A DNA stretch of 64,000 nucleotides. It comes from Paulownia fortunei (taxonomy: Eukaryota > Streptophyta > Magnoliopsida > Lamiales > Paulowniaceae). A model generated the notes under the pieces. That model had not been told where the DNA came from, made no database searches, and saw nothing but the letters and a program-made list of their open reading frames with translations. Of the stretch, positions 1 through 11,167 are shown piece by piece; the stretch's first letter is position 1, and every line of letters starts with the position of its first letter. The DNA lies in assembly GCA_019321725.1 (NCBI GenBank), contig CM033106.1, forward strand, positions 22,008,965-22,072,964. Direction: 5' to 3'. The translations under genes were made by a program, and so were the position numbers.

Positions 1-244
1 ACTTTAAAATAAATATTTTATTTTTATTTTTTAAAATAAAAAATCCCTTGGTATTGGAATATTTCCATCTAATTTCAAAAAGATTCTGCCAATTATTAAC
101 GAAATTGTGTGATTCTGAACTTAATGAATGAGTTGTAGAGACGATGAACTAAGATAAAACATTTGAGAGATGAGATACAAAATAAGATGAAAAGTGAAAA
201 TGATGGACTAAGAGTTCCGCCAAAAAATATTTTATAGAGGGATG

Positions 245-735
245 CTTATGACTTCGGTTCGGTAAACCATAAGATAAAATTCATATTTTCAAAATCGAAC
301 CAGTTGAACTGGTCGGTTCAACCGATCCAACCGAAAACCAGAGGTCAGTCCGATCTGATTAGGCACATTAAAACATTTGATCGGTCAAAACCGATCAAAC
401 CGGCCAAAATCGGTTTGATCGATTTTCATCTTTTTTTTTATTTTTCTTGTTTTTAAATTTTTTAAAAATTTAAATTTAATATTTTGTTATATTTATGTGA
501 TTATTTGGATTTTGTGTTTTATTAGATATTTTTTAGGTAGTTATTTTTTTTTTATATGTAAAATGTATTACATAACAATTAGTCTATTATATTATCATTT
601 TTCATAATATAATAAGAAAATATAATCAATTTTCATTAGACCGGTACGACCGCTGGTTGAACCGATTCGACTGATTGAACCGTTAATTATTAGCAAGACC
701 GGTTTGATCACCGATTCGGTTATGAAAATATTGAA
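245..735. repeat. CCGGTT-rich non-autonomous repeat
   Basis: Both ends are rich in GGTTCGG, CCGGTT and AACCG words, and the centre (about 430-640) is nearly pure A/T. The left end contains cttcggttcggtaaacc and the right end caccgattcggttatg, which are roughly inverted copies. This GC-ended, AT-cored design is common in non-autonomous plant repeats. No coding sequence is present. Exact ends and a target duplication could not be fixed. Confidence 0.5.
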
Positions 736-1084
736 TAAAATAATAATTTTCTATTTTCAAATAAATGAAGAGTAACACCAACTCCAACTAGTATATTAGT
801 AGCATACCAATTGTTTTTGCAATTCCATTGCATAGAATCAACATACTATTTGATTTTCCATGTTCAAGCAGAAAATCATTTTTTAGGAGTACAATACACA
901 CAAGTATTTGATAGAAAACTTTATGTTGTATATGCTTTCACCTCAAAAGCTAATCTTCTCAATTAAATTTTAGTTGAGATTAAATTTGATGTAACCAATC
1001 TTATAAAAAATGAAGTATACTTATCATTAAATTAGTATAACTTAAAAGAGAATGATTAATTTTAAAATAAGTATTATTGCAATT
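736..1084. other. AT-rich spacer, nothing recognised
   Basis: This stretch between the CCGGTT repeat and the truncated LTR has no open frame of interest, no repeat homology inside the window and no recognisable signal. Confidence 0.6.
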
Positions 1085-1463
1085 ATCATCCACTTAATGA
1101 CATAAATATATTTTTTTATCCGTACAAAATAAGAAAAGACATACCCAAAATTTCCTCCAATTCTTACCATTGAAATTTGTCGAAGCACCCTCTTTTTTTT
1201 TCCTTCTTTCTTTTTCTTTTCTCTTTTTCTTTCCTTTACTACCGTGAATGTGTGTGATGTGTTAACTGTGTGTTTGTGGTGTGTGTTATTACTTAATGAC
1301 TAAAAAACTAACATTCTAATAATATATATATATATATATAACATATGCTTATCTAAAACATAAGCTATACACGTGTATACATATATGTATATATATATAT
1401 ATATATTATGGTATTATTTTATTATACTACACACATATACTTATATCTATATATATTTCGTAC

Positions 1464-1500
<37 letters not shown>

Positions 1501-1952
1501 TTATATATATATAATTATTACATAATATTTTGATATTTATTTATAAACCCCAAAATTTATTTTCTAGTAAGAATTTACTCCCTCTTAATTAATATGATAA
1601 TGTCCTTGTTTTATTATTATTACCATTACTATTACTATTTTCTCCCTAATTAATTTATTTGTATAGTTTATCCTACACCGATAAACACAACGATGCCACA
1701 TTTCACTTACGTATATCGTAATGGTATCTGATAGTTAACATCTAAATTCTCATATTTTAGTACCAACTCAATCAATTAGGTTAAAGAATTTGAAAACTAA
1801 TATCGGTGACAACTTCAAATGTTTAATTATTAAAAATAGCGTATAAAATATAATGTATTATGAAATATCAATTAAAATGCAAATGACACATATGTGGCAA
1901 AAATGCATAAACTATATTAGGCAGGTGAGTAGCGCGAGGCTCGGATATTACA
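1085..1952 (-). repeat. truncated 3' LTR of gypsy copy 1
   Basis: It is nearly identical to 8090-8965, including the stretch around gtcgaagcaccctc, the TA microsatellite and aacgatgccac. Homology stops abruptly near 1085, so about 1.5 kb of the expected 2.4-kb LTR is missing. The LTR edge at 1952 (minus strand TGTAATATCC) directly follows the polypurine tract. Confidence 0.88.
1321..1510. repeat. (TA)n microsatellites within LTR
   Basis: Several runs of TA dinucleotides are interrupted by short unique words. The matching LTR position at 8448-8486 also carries a TA run of different length, showing independent slippage since insertion. Confidence 0.85.
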
Positions 1953-1968
1953 TCATTCCCTCCTTATG
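1953..1968 (-). other. polypurine tract of gypsy copy 1
   Basis: On the minus strand the purine-rich word AAGGAGGGAATGA lies directly before the 3' LTR start TGTAATATCC. This is the usual plus-strand DNA primer position of LTR retrotransposons. Confidence 0.75.
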
Positions 1969-1989
1969 AAAAATTCATCCCCGAAATTT

Positions 1990-2440
1990 TGCTTACCAAA
2001 AAAGCTTTGGGTATTTGGCCCTCATTTCATCTTCCTTTTCCCATGTAGCCTTTCGTTGACTGGTCCCTCCATAGTACCTTGACTAATGGGATTTCTTATT
2101 TCTAAGTTGTTTTATCTCCTGTAGTAGAATCTTGATAGGTCTTTCCTCGTAACTCAAATCTCATCTCAACTCTATTGGTTCGTTTCGTAGAATGTGGGAT
2201 GGATTCGCAACGTACTTTCTCAACATGGATACGTGGAATACATTATGTACTTGAGGCATTGATGTAGGCAGGTCAAGTCTGTAAGCAACATTACTTATTC
2301 TCTCGGTAATAGGAAATGGACAAATATATCTGAGACTCAACTTTTCTTTCTTCCCAAACTGCATAATACCTTTCATTGGAGCTACCTTGAGAAACACTTG
2401 ATCTCTTATGGCAAACTCTAGCATCCTCCTTCTTTGGTCT
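1990..2440 (-). pseudogene. integrase C-terminus plus chromodomain, gypsy copy 1
   Basis: The open piece 2161-2424 carries the integrase C-terminal segment with GKKEKLSLRY and VFHVSMLRKY. Further downstream (about 2000-2150), in shifting frames, are remnants of a chromodomain with IPLVKVLW and ATWEKEDEM. In chromoviruses this domain targets integration to heterochromatin. At least one frameshift and a stop separate the pieces, so no functional protein is made. The tail pairs with the better preserved one at 19006-19395. Confidence 0.82.
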
Positions 2441-3480
2441 GCATAACTTTTCTGTTGACACTAGACAGTTTCCATTTTTTTCCAGATTTGTAACACAGTT
2501 TTTGTCATTTCCCGAATCATGTTCGGGCTTAAAAATTTCTTTTCACCTACCTCATCCTAGTGAACTAGAGATCTGCATTTCCTGTCGTACAGTACTTCAT
2601 AAAGAGCCATCCCGATTGTAGCCTGATAACTATTGTTATATGAAAATTCCACCAGAGGTAGATACTTGCTCCACTATCCTTGAAAATCTAATATGCAGGC
2701 TCTCAGCATATCTTCTAAGGTTTGTATTGTTCATTCAGATTGCCGATCGATACGAGGATACTGAAAGATAATTGCATTCCCAATACCCTCTATAGACTTC
2801 TCCAAAAGGTAGACAGAAACTCGAGTCCCTGTCAAAAGTAATGGATAGTGGTACACCATGGAGTCTAACCACTTCCTGTATACATATATGTGCGTATCGG
2901 TCTATGGAATATGTTGAACAAATGGGAAGAAAATGAGCTGATTTAGTTAATCTGTCCATAATCACCCAAATAGAATTATGACCTTTCACAGTTTTGGGTA
3001 AACCCGCCACAAAGTCCATAGTGATTATTTCCCATTTCCATTCTGGAATAAGCAGAGGTTGCAAAGTTCCCGCTGTCTTTGATGTTTTGCTTTTATCTGC
3101 CGACATGTCAAACATTGGTCCACGTACTGTACAATATCTCTTTTCATACCTGGCCACCAGTAATGCATCTTCAAGTCTCTATACCTTTTGTAGCTCCTGG
3201 ATGTATTGAATAAGGTGTTAAATGTGCCTCCATAAGAATATCTTTTCTAATATTATCCACATGGGATACGTATAATTGTTCCCTAAATTATAGCACTCCG
3301 TTCACTGATATTTTAAAATCAGACGGTACCCCCGAAGCAATATCCTTCTTTACCTTGATAAAATATTCGTCCCCTTGTTGTCCCTATTGAATTTTATCTA
3401 TTAACATCAGTTGGAGTGTCAAGGCTGCCAACTTTATTTCCATTTCTCCCAACTGTACAATCTCCACATTTATTTCTGGA
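2441..3480 (-). pseudogene. integrase core remnant, gypsy copy 1
   Basis: The open segment 2735-3157 contains MDFVAGLPKTVKGHNSIWVI and DRLTKSAHFLP, the conserved start of the retroviral-type integrase core (first catalytic Asp in the MDF context). A zinc-finger-like segment lies upstream at about 3160-3450 in broken frames. The region that should hold the last catalytic Glu is frameshifted, so the enzyme is inactive. Confidence 0.82.
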
Positions 3481-4091
3481 ATTTAATTAACTCTGGTCTC
3501 TGAATAGAAAGAGTAATTGCGGTACCTTATATTGATCAGTGCATCTGCCACCACATTAGCCTTACTTGAATGGTAGTTGATAACACAGTCATAATCCTTT
3601 ACCAGTTCCAACCACCTTCATTGTCGCATATTCAGTTCTTTTTGTGTGAAGAAGTATTTTAAACTCTTGTGATCTGTATAGATTTCACACCGCTCCTTAT
3701 ATAGATAGTGCCTTCATATCTTCAGTGCAAATACCACTGCAGTAAGCTCCAAATCATGTGTAGGGTAATTTCTTTCATATTCTTTAAGCTGCCTCGATGC
3801 ATATGCAATCACTTTCCCATTTTGCATTAGTACACATCCCAAGCCATTCTTTGAGGTGTCACTGTAAACTACAAACCCTCCAGTACCTGATGGAATTGAA
3901 AGAATGGGTGTTGATGTCAACCTCTTCTTTAATTCTTGAAAACTTTGCTCGCACACCTCTGTCCATTTAAATGTGATACCCTTCCATGTTAACTGTGTTA
4001 AAGGGGAAGCAATCTTGGAAAATCCTTCTACAGATCTACGGTAGTATCCAGCCAAACCAAGAAAGCTACGTACTTCTGAAGGATTTGTAGG
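3481..4091 (-). pseudogene. RNase H and RT-connection remnant, gypsy copy 1
   Basis: The open piece 3714-4055 reads from the RT connection ([20 protein letters not shown]) into RNase H ([17 protein letters not shown] and [20 protein letters not shown]). The Asp of YSD and the Glu of DLEL are the expected catalytic positions. It ends in a stop before the last RNase H motifs, which continue in another frame down to about 3500. Confidence 0.85.
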
Positions 4092-4640
4092 TTATGACCA
4101 GCTATTAATAGCTTCTACTTTACTTGGAACTATTGATATTTCGGCCCTTGATATGACACGTCCCAAGAATACCACTTGGTCCAACCAGAATTCACATTTC
4201 TTAAATTTAGCATATAATTGTTTTATCTTTAAAATCTCTAACACCATTTCCAAATGTGTCATGTGTTCTTCCTTTGTTTTAGAGTAAATCAAGATGTCAT
4301 CAATAAACACAATAACAAATTTATCTAGAAAATCTCTAAATACCAGGTTCATCAGGTCCATGAAAGCTATTGGGGTGTTAGTCAATCCAAATAGCATCAC
4401 CAAAAATTTATAATGTCCATACCTCATGCGAAATGTTGTCTTCGAAATATCCTAGAGCTGAACGAACAAATCGCTAATTCTAGGTAAAAGGTATTTATTC
4501 TTAATAGTAATCTTATTTAATTCTCGATAGTCTATACACAATCTCATTGTACCATCATTCTTTCGTACAAACAGAACGGACGCACCACACGGGGAAAAGC
4601 TAGGTCTGATAAAACCTTTTTCCAGTAATTTCTATATTTG
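4092..4640 (-). pseudogene. reverse transcriptase remnant, gypsy copy 1
   Basis: The piece 4092-4427 contains [18 protein letters not shown], which includes the catalytic YIDD-type box in the form FIDD. Upstream (about 4430-4640) the fingers and palm region continues with stops and frame changes. The order PR-RT-RNase H-integrase establishes Ty3/gypsy rather than Ty1/copia. Confidence 0.88.
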
Positions 4641-5390
4641 TATCTTCAATTTCTTTAACTCAGATGGAGCCATTCGGTACAGGAATTTTAAGATTGGAGA
4701 TGCTCCCAGCTGCAGGTCAATAACAAACTCTATCTCACGATTAGGTGGTAATCCAGAAAGATCATCTGGAAATACTTTAGGGTATTCCTGCACCATATGT
4801 ACTTCATTAAGAATAGGATGGTGTTGTTCATCAATGCTCATAACACTGACTAAATATCCCTCACAGCTAGCTTCTAGTAAACGTTGTGCCTTCAGCACTG
4901 ATATTAGTGGGAATCTGAAGCTCTTCATAATCCCAGCGAACATAAAAGGTTCTTCTCCAGGAGGTTGGAATGTCACTATCTTTTTCTGGCAATCTATGGT
5001 AGCACAGTACTTTGATAACCGGTCCATACCTAAAATTATGTCATAGTCATTCATGGTCAATACAATCATATCTGCATATAGTTCTCTATCTTCAATAGGA
5101 ATGGCATAAGCTTTCAAAATCTGATTAGTCTGCTTTGAGTCTCCAGAAGGAATCGTCACATTGCAACTAATTTTTGTTACATCAGGTGTCCTACCCAGCC
5201 TCTTCACATACTCAGTGGACGCAAATGAATGTGTAGCTCCTGAATCAAATAGTATGAATGCTAGAGTATCATGGATAAAAAGTTTACCTATCACTATCAA
5301 TGGATTCGCTTCTGTGTCTGCTCTAGTGATGGTAAAAACTCTAGCGGGTACATTATGTTGCTTTATAGAGTTTGGGTTCTCCAAGCATGT
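4641..5390 (-). pseudogene. aspartic protease and protease-RT linker, gypsy copy 1
   Basis: This is part of the longest open piece of the element (4632-5495). The active-site motif LFDSGATHSF is intact, and a later segment has IILGMDRLSKY, the usual second hydrophobic-Gly motif of retropepsins. The linker then runs into the RT N-terminal segment (FPDDLSGLPPNREIEF), which ends in a stop just before RT. Confidence 0.88.
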
Positions 5391-6330
5391 TCTGGAAATA
5401 TGGCCAACCTTTCCACACACATAGCACCTTCTAGGATCTGTAGGGCAGTTTCGCACATGTTGACCATCGCATTTAGGGCACATAGATTGTGGCATTAATG
5501 CTTTCCCCTGCTCTATCTTTGGTCTCTTATTTTGCTTCCACTGTCGTTGCCTAGTTTTGATCAGAATTTGGGTTTCTGGCCTTGAGCTTGGAATGGTCTC
5601 TTCTTTTCATTTCCAGCCCATCTCTGTCTTTCTCCTTACTTAAATTGGCGACGGGCTTCCTGCGCATGAAAAATTCTGAGTTCAGGTTGCTCAGCGACTA
5701 ATGCTCTCTCAGCGCTCTATGAATAGGTAACTCCTTGAATTCTCGCCATATTAACATCTCTGTATAGTTCTGGCATCAAACCTTTAAGGAATCTCTCTAC
5801 CTTCAGTTCATCAGTGCTGACCATATGCATGGCAAACCTAGATAACTTTTCAAATTTTCGAATATAGTCCGCGACTGTCATAGCTCCCTGCCATAGCTGT
5901 ATAAATTCATTCATTTTCATTGCAGGAACAGGCGTAGTGAAGTATTTGTTCCTGAATAACTCTTTAAATCTTTCCCAAGTCATAGTAAAGGGATCATCTA
6001 TGCTCCTCATTGTATCCCACCAGTGTCCAGCACTTCCACGAAGCATAAATGAGACGCATATCACCTTCTCTTCCTCTGGGACTCTGCTATATTGGAACAT
6101 ATTCTCTAGGGTTCTCAGCCAATCCTCTGCGGCTGTGGGATCTACCGCATCTTCAAATATTGGTGGATTGACTTTCCTAAATCATTCCCCAACTATCTCC
6201 ATGTGTTCCGCTCGGGGCTGTGGTTGATTCATTTCAGCTCTCTGTTGCCTACCCACATCCCTCTGTTGGATGAGTTGTTGAATTTGTTCACTATCGCTGA
6301 ATGAGTTCTGTAAGTCAGTTTATAATAGTA
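5391..6330 (-). pseudogene. gag with zinc knuckle, gypsy copy 1
   Basis: The piece 5717-6100 matches the retrotransposon gag domain (LRGSAGHWWDTM, FKELFRNKYFTTPVPAMK, VERFLKGLMPELY). At 5400-5495 a CCHC zinc knuckle of the form CYVCGKVGHISRTC follows a second Cys-rich motif, CPKCDGQHVRNC. A frameshifted Gln/Arg-rich linker lies between (5500-5700). The N-terminal part near 6110-6330 is in broken frames. Confidence 0.88.
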
Positions 6331-6553
6331 TCCCGATCATCATTTGGCATAAGTGTCTCCCTTTCTTGGTTCTACCTCCTCTACTACTCTCACACTTTGT
6401 TCTTGTCATGACTGCAATACTGTTTTAAAACATGGCCAATATAATTCATGAAGCAATAATGTATCACATAAAAAAATAAAACTTAAGAGCAAAGTCGTGC
6501 TTCCACAAGTTCCAAGTTTATGTACATGGACAGTCTACAGAACCTGTAATCAG

Positions 6554-6565
6554 GCTCCGATACCA
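6554..6565 (-). other. primer binding site (tRNA-iMet type), gypsy copy 1
   Basis: The minus strand reads TGGTATCGGAGC a few bases inside the 5' LTR. It differs by one base from TGGTATCAGAGC, the well-known complement of the plant initiator tRNA-Met 3' end. It fixes the inner edge of the 5' LTR near 6568. Confidence 0.85.
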
Positions 6566-6567
6566 TT

Positions 6568-8438
6568 CTCTAACACCCCCATTATTATACAACTATATAT
6601 ATAGTATAATTTGACATGATCGAACCTGTGTGCAAGCATAAACTAAATGAATAATAAACTATTTTCTACTCATAAACTAATTTATATATACCTGTAGATG
6701 ACCCATAACAAACACAATATTTACAAACTCATGTACATAAAAATTTTAATAGTAACACACAGTACAAATCCTAAAACCTAATATAATAGACTCCAAAATC
6801 AAATAAGTTAACAACCAGCCCAATAGGTCATCATTCATGTACAGTGATCCTCAGAACCTGTAGGAGCTCCAGCCGCTCGCTTAGTAAGTTCATGACTTCA
6901 AGTATCATCAAACTCACCTACAATGCATGAACTACGTAAGTTAATGCTCAGTAATGAAAATCATGCATGCTGAAGGGATAATCCAACATAAATGCAATGC
7001 ATTTCTATGAGATCATGACAAGAATGCAAACTTATGCATAAAAATAGTTCATTCAAAATTATTTTTGATCACTGGGCCTTGGCCCATGTACTATGTACAT
7101 GATAGAGCTTTCAACAATATCAATAATCACATGATCATAAACAGATCGACACAGTCCGGGGCCATCTCCTAGGATCACCAGAGGTCCACCCTGTCTTCCC
7201 CTATGACCTTCTAGAAGTCTTCCCACCAACAGCGTCGATAAGGGCACAGTCAAGTGGTCCACCCTTTCGTGACCACCAGAGGCACCCCTGTCCACCCCTA
7301 TGATCCTCCAAGAAGTAATACTCGCGACGCCCCAAAATATCATATCAATAAGCCACACAGGCCTTGTACACTAGTAGTGGTCAACCAAAATATTTTCTTT
7401 GTGAAAATAATGTCATGCATGCAAAATCTCAACTGTGAGCACGTGTTATGCATGCACGTGTAAATGCTGATGAATGGCATGTCCAATGATATAATAGATC
7501 CTATATCCCATCATCCAAGCAACATGTGCACTATAAGGTATGTATAATACTCACAATACACACATCAAAATACAAGAATTACATTTAATATAGATAATGC
7601 ACAAAATACTATGTCTATATATTGTAGTTGCAAATGGATTTTCACATATCTTTCACTTTTGATGTCCTACTCAAGGTTAATAAGATTCTTCTCCCTAACC
7701 TTAGATATAAGACAGCCTGTAAAAGTATAACGTATTAATTTTCATTCTTAATCAATAGGTTTACTATATCAAATCTCATAAGGGGTCCTAACTTAAATTT
7801 CATTAAGTAATAGTCAAACCTTAAAAATATATATACTTCAACCCAATCAGAATCTTTTAAATATATTAATTTCTCGTCTCGAATTTATTCTAATATTATT
7901 TAATTGATGTGTTATAATCCCCGTAACCAATCCCTCAATTAAATTAGTTCTTTTATCCAATTAATACAAGGTAATAAAATCAAATCTTTATAACTAATTT
8001 CGAATTAAAGGTGTATATTAACTATTGTCTCACAAGTAGATAATTAGTTAATTTAAATAAAAAAAAATTCTTTCAAATTAGAAATAAATGGCATAAATAT
8101 ATATTTTTATCCGTACAAAATGAGAAGAGACTTACCCAAAATTTTCTCCAATTCCTGCTGTTGAAATTTGTCGAAGCACCCTCTATCTCTTTTTTTTTCT
8201 TATTTCTTTTTCTTTTCTCTTTTTCTTTCCTTTGCTGCCGTGAATGTGTGTGATGTGTTAACCGTGTGTTTGTAGTGTGTGTTATTACTTATTGACTAAG
8301 AAACTAACATCTAATATATTATGTATATATATAACATTTGCTTATCTAAAACATAAGCTATACATGTGTATACATATATATATTATGGTATTATTTTATT
8401 ATACTACACACATATACTTATATCTATATATTTCGTAC

Positions 8439-8496
<58 letters not shown>

Positions 8497-8965
8497 GTTA
8501 TATTTATATATATATATAATTAATACATAATATTTTGATATTTATTTATAAACCCCCAAATTTATTTTCTAGTAAAATTTATACCCTCTTAATTAATATG
8601 ATAATGTCCTTATTTTCTTTTATTATTATTATTACCATTACTATTATTTTTTTCTTCCTAATTAATTTATTTGCATTGTTTATCCTACACCGATAAACAC
8701 AACGATGCCACCTTTCACTTACGTATATCGTAATGGTATCTAATAGTTGACACCTAAATTCTCGTTTCTTAATACCAATTCAACCAATTAAGTTAAAGAA
8801 TTTGGAAACTAATATCGGTGACAACTTCAAAAGTTTAAATATTAAAAATGCCGTATAAAATATAATGTATTATGAAATATCAATTAAAATGCAAATGGCA
8901 CATACGTGGCATAAATTGCATGAACTATATTGGGCAGGTGAGTAGCGCTAGGCTCGGGTATTATA
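6568..8965 (-). repeat. 5' LTR of gypsy copy 1
   Basis: It extends from TATAATACCC (minus strand, at 8965; normally TGTAATACCC) to just before the primer site. A GC-rich block at 7070-7340 holds paired words such as gatcaccagaggtccacc and gaccaccagaggcacccc. The outer 870 bp match the 3' LTR remnant at 1085-1952. Short open frames here (for example 7059-7358) are not conserved between copies and are not taken as genes. Confidence 0.85.
8448..8486. repeat. (TA)n microsatellite in LTR
   Basis: An almost uninterrupted run of TA dinucleotides lies in the outer part of the 5' LTR. The short Tyr/Ile-rich open frame covering it (8277-8519) is a product of the repeat. Confidence 0.9.
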
Positions 8966-11167
8966 GTTAGAGGCGTTCGGGCCTCCCTTCTCCTTAGATA
9001 GTTTTCACGCTCTCTTCACAGCGCAGAGAGTACCTCACAAGTCATTCTTCTATTTTTGTCCCCACGTGGATTTCAAGTTTTTAAGAGGGTATCCCTCATC
9101 TCAAGGTTCTTAGAATGAGCGATACTTTTATGTCAATTATGGAGGATGGGGGATTCCCACGGTGTGGAGTAGTATGCTTACAATGATACATCTTAGTGAG
9201 GTTCACTCTAATATCCAGCTCAGGTGTAGAGAGATGGGGTTGTTTGAGACCTTATTCGACCTAAGATGTTTCGTTCCGTTAAGTAGTCATAACTTAATCT
9301 CTTCTACTCACAGTACTCTTTATTGCTTACTTGATTTACTTGTCATTTTTACTATTTTCATTACTTTTACTTGTTGTATATGTTTTAATACTTTTATTCT
9401 CTCTTTGCAGCAAAAAAGGTAGGCTTTGTAGCTCTTCACTCGCGCAAACTACCGGAGACAGGTGTTCTGCACCTCAAAGGCACAATGCGAGGCCTGGGGA
9501 TAGGGAAAAACCATATTGTGGTAGCGTTGAGATCATCCAGAGTAGTCGCAGTGGGGACAGGTCTTCTTCCTCTGCACTAAGGTGATGAGCGTCACTCGTC
9601 AGCACTAGATACTGGATGTAGTAGTAGAGCTCCTAATGGTGATGTCATGCTTGAGGCTAGTTCAAAAAGGCCTCACAATTTTTCATTAGCTTCTCCTCTT
9701 GCCCAAGTGGAAAAAGTGTTTGTTTACTTACAGAGTTAATCAGGTGAAGGGATGGAAACCTTATGGGATGCACAGGATTGCCACTTAGCTTGGAGGAGGA
9801 CGTGCTCGGTGATCATCCCCTAAGTTGTCAACTGCTTGGAGGCGCATGACTGTATGATTGCGGAGGCCATTACTGGGGAGTTTGCGGCTAAGTTTTTATA
9901 TGTCATTATGTATTTACTTAGCTCCTTGTAGTATATGTGTTTGCTCTTTATTTTGATATGTATAACTTGGAGATATTAACTATTTATTATTTATTACGTT
10001 GTAGGGCATTACCTTGGCATCGATTCTCTTCTAATGACAGAGCTATAATGAGAGCCTAAACACGCTCGAGGCTACTGAGAAGAAGAGTACCATGGAGATT
10101 GCACAACTAAAAGAAGAGGTGAAAAGGTTGAAGGAGAAGTACAAGCAGGAGCAAGGTTCTAGGAGGAAGTTCCTTTCTTCTAAGGCTAGTAGAGCCTTTG
10201 TCGTCGAGATGGTGGAAAAGGCTGTTTTAGCATACTAGGATTTTCCTGCCTTCGATAAGGTTGTTATGCAGTGGCTATAATGGTTTACGATGACATCGTG
10301 CATGATTGTGGGCACCAGTTACATGAGTCGGGGCCCGTGCTAGATAAGGTTATGATGCTGATTAACCCCCACATTCCAGATGCTGCTTTTAAGGATAAAC
10401 TAGTTAATATATCAACCATGATGATGGTGTGGTAGATGGGGCTAGAGACGGTGTTGCTCTCCTCTCTTCTCCTATGGAGTAGAGATGTGAGCTACTTAGA
10501 CTTGGAATTTATTTTAGTTTGTTTTTGCTTAGATCATGTTGTTAGGATTTAAGAATTGTCATATTTTTTACTTGACGTTGGCAGCATTTGACTTTAGTTT
10601 GCGAGCGCGAGACTTTGGCTCGCTAAACTTTTGAGTGTAGAACTCTTTCTCTTTTGTTTGTTGCTATTGTGGATATGTAGTATTTTGATTTACTTTACAT
10701 ATCTCATTGTCTTGCACAAAGATGTATATTGTTTACATTCTTAATGTGGTCTTAGTAAATTGCTCAAACTTTATAAGTATTGCATCGCGAGCCACCTGTG
10801 TGACTTTATCTAGGATTGAGCATAGGCCAACCTCGAGGGAAGGAGATAAAGTGGGAGATGGAGTGGAGATGGGCAGGTTGAGCTCGTCACAGCTCGACCT
10901 GGGCAAGTTGAGCTCTTCGTGGCTCAAGTTGTTCCACTATCGTGCTTTTCGTATGACCTCGAGGGGAGTCGAGTTATGGGATTTTAGGGTCGAGCTGACC
11001 AGGCTCTTTAATGATCTCGAGGGAATCTCGTCAGCTCTTGAGGTCGGCGGCGGTGTAAATAGATAGGCGATGTGTGTTAAACATTTGCACTATTATGTAG
11101 ACAAAAGATAATTTTAATGATAACTTCATCAATTGTAACAAAGAAAAGAGTTAGGGTCCACAGGGAG
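8966..11167 (+). pseudogene. degenerate remnant with coiled-coil fragment
   Basis: No family is certain. Weakly coding-like plus-strand pieces occur at about 9110-9200 and 9418-9600. Intron-like breaks appear before 9411 (ctctctttgcag) and between about 9895 and 10004 (ending ttacgttgtag). From about 10056 a charged segment reads ESLNTLEATEKKSTMEIAQL and continues as a coiled coil to about 10235, ending in a stop. Plant Tat-type elements can carry an extra antisense reading frame downstream of pol, and this remnant would occupy that place if the Tat element at 21500-27350 was split by copy 2. That is an inference. An ordinary host pseudogene is the alternative. Confidence 0.4.

Larger units (their letters stand above)
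1085..8965 (-). mobile_element. Ty3/gypsy chromovirus (Tekay/Del type), decayed copy 1
   Basis: Read on the minus strand the order is 5' LTR (about 6568-8965), tRNA-iMet primer site, gag, protease, RT, RNase H, integrase, chromodomain, polypurine tract and a 3' LTR remnant (1085-1952). The LTRs start with TGTAATA or its mutated form TATAATA. The integrase tail motif VFHVSMLRKY followed by a chromodomain-like segment is the known signature of the Tekay/Del clade. Stops and frameshifts break the polyprotein into many pieces, so the copy is dead. It is the same family as the plus-strand copy at 11168-21415, because both LTRs share a GC-rich block (7070-7340 here, 13190-13490 there). Confidence 0.9.

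Noticed and set aside
8277..8519. 80-codon Tyr/Ile-rich frame
   Set aside because: It is a translation of TA microsatellite inside an LTR.
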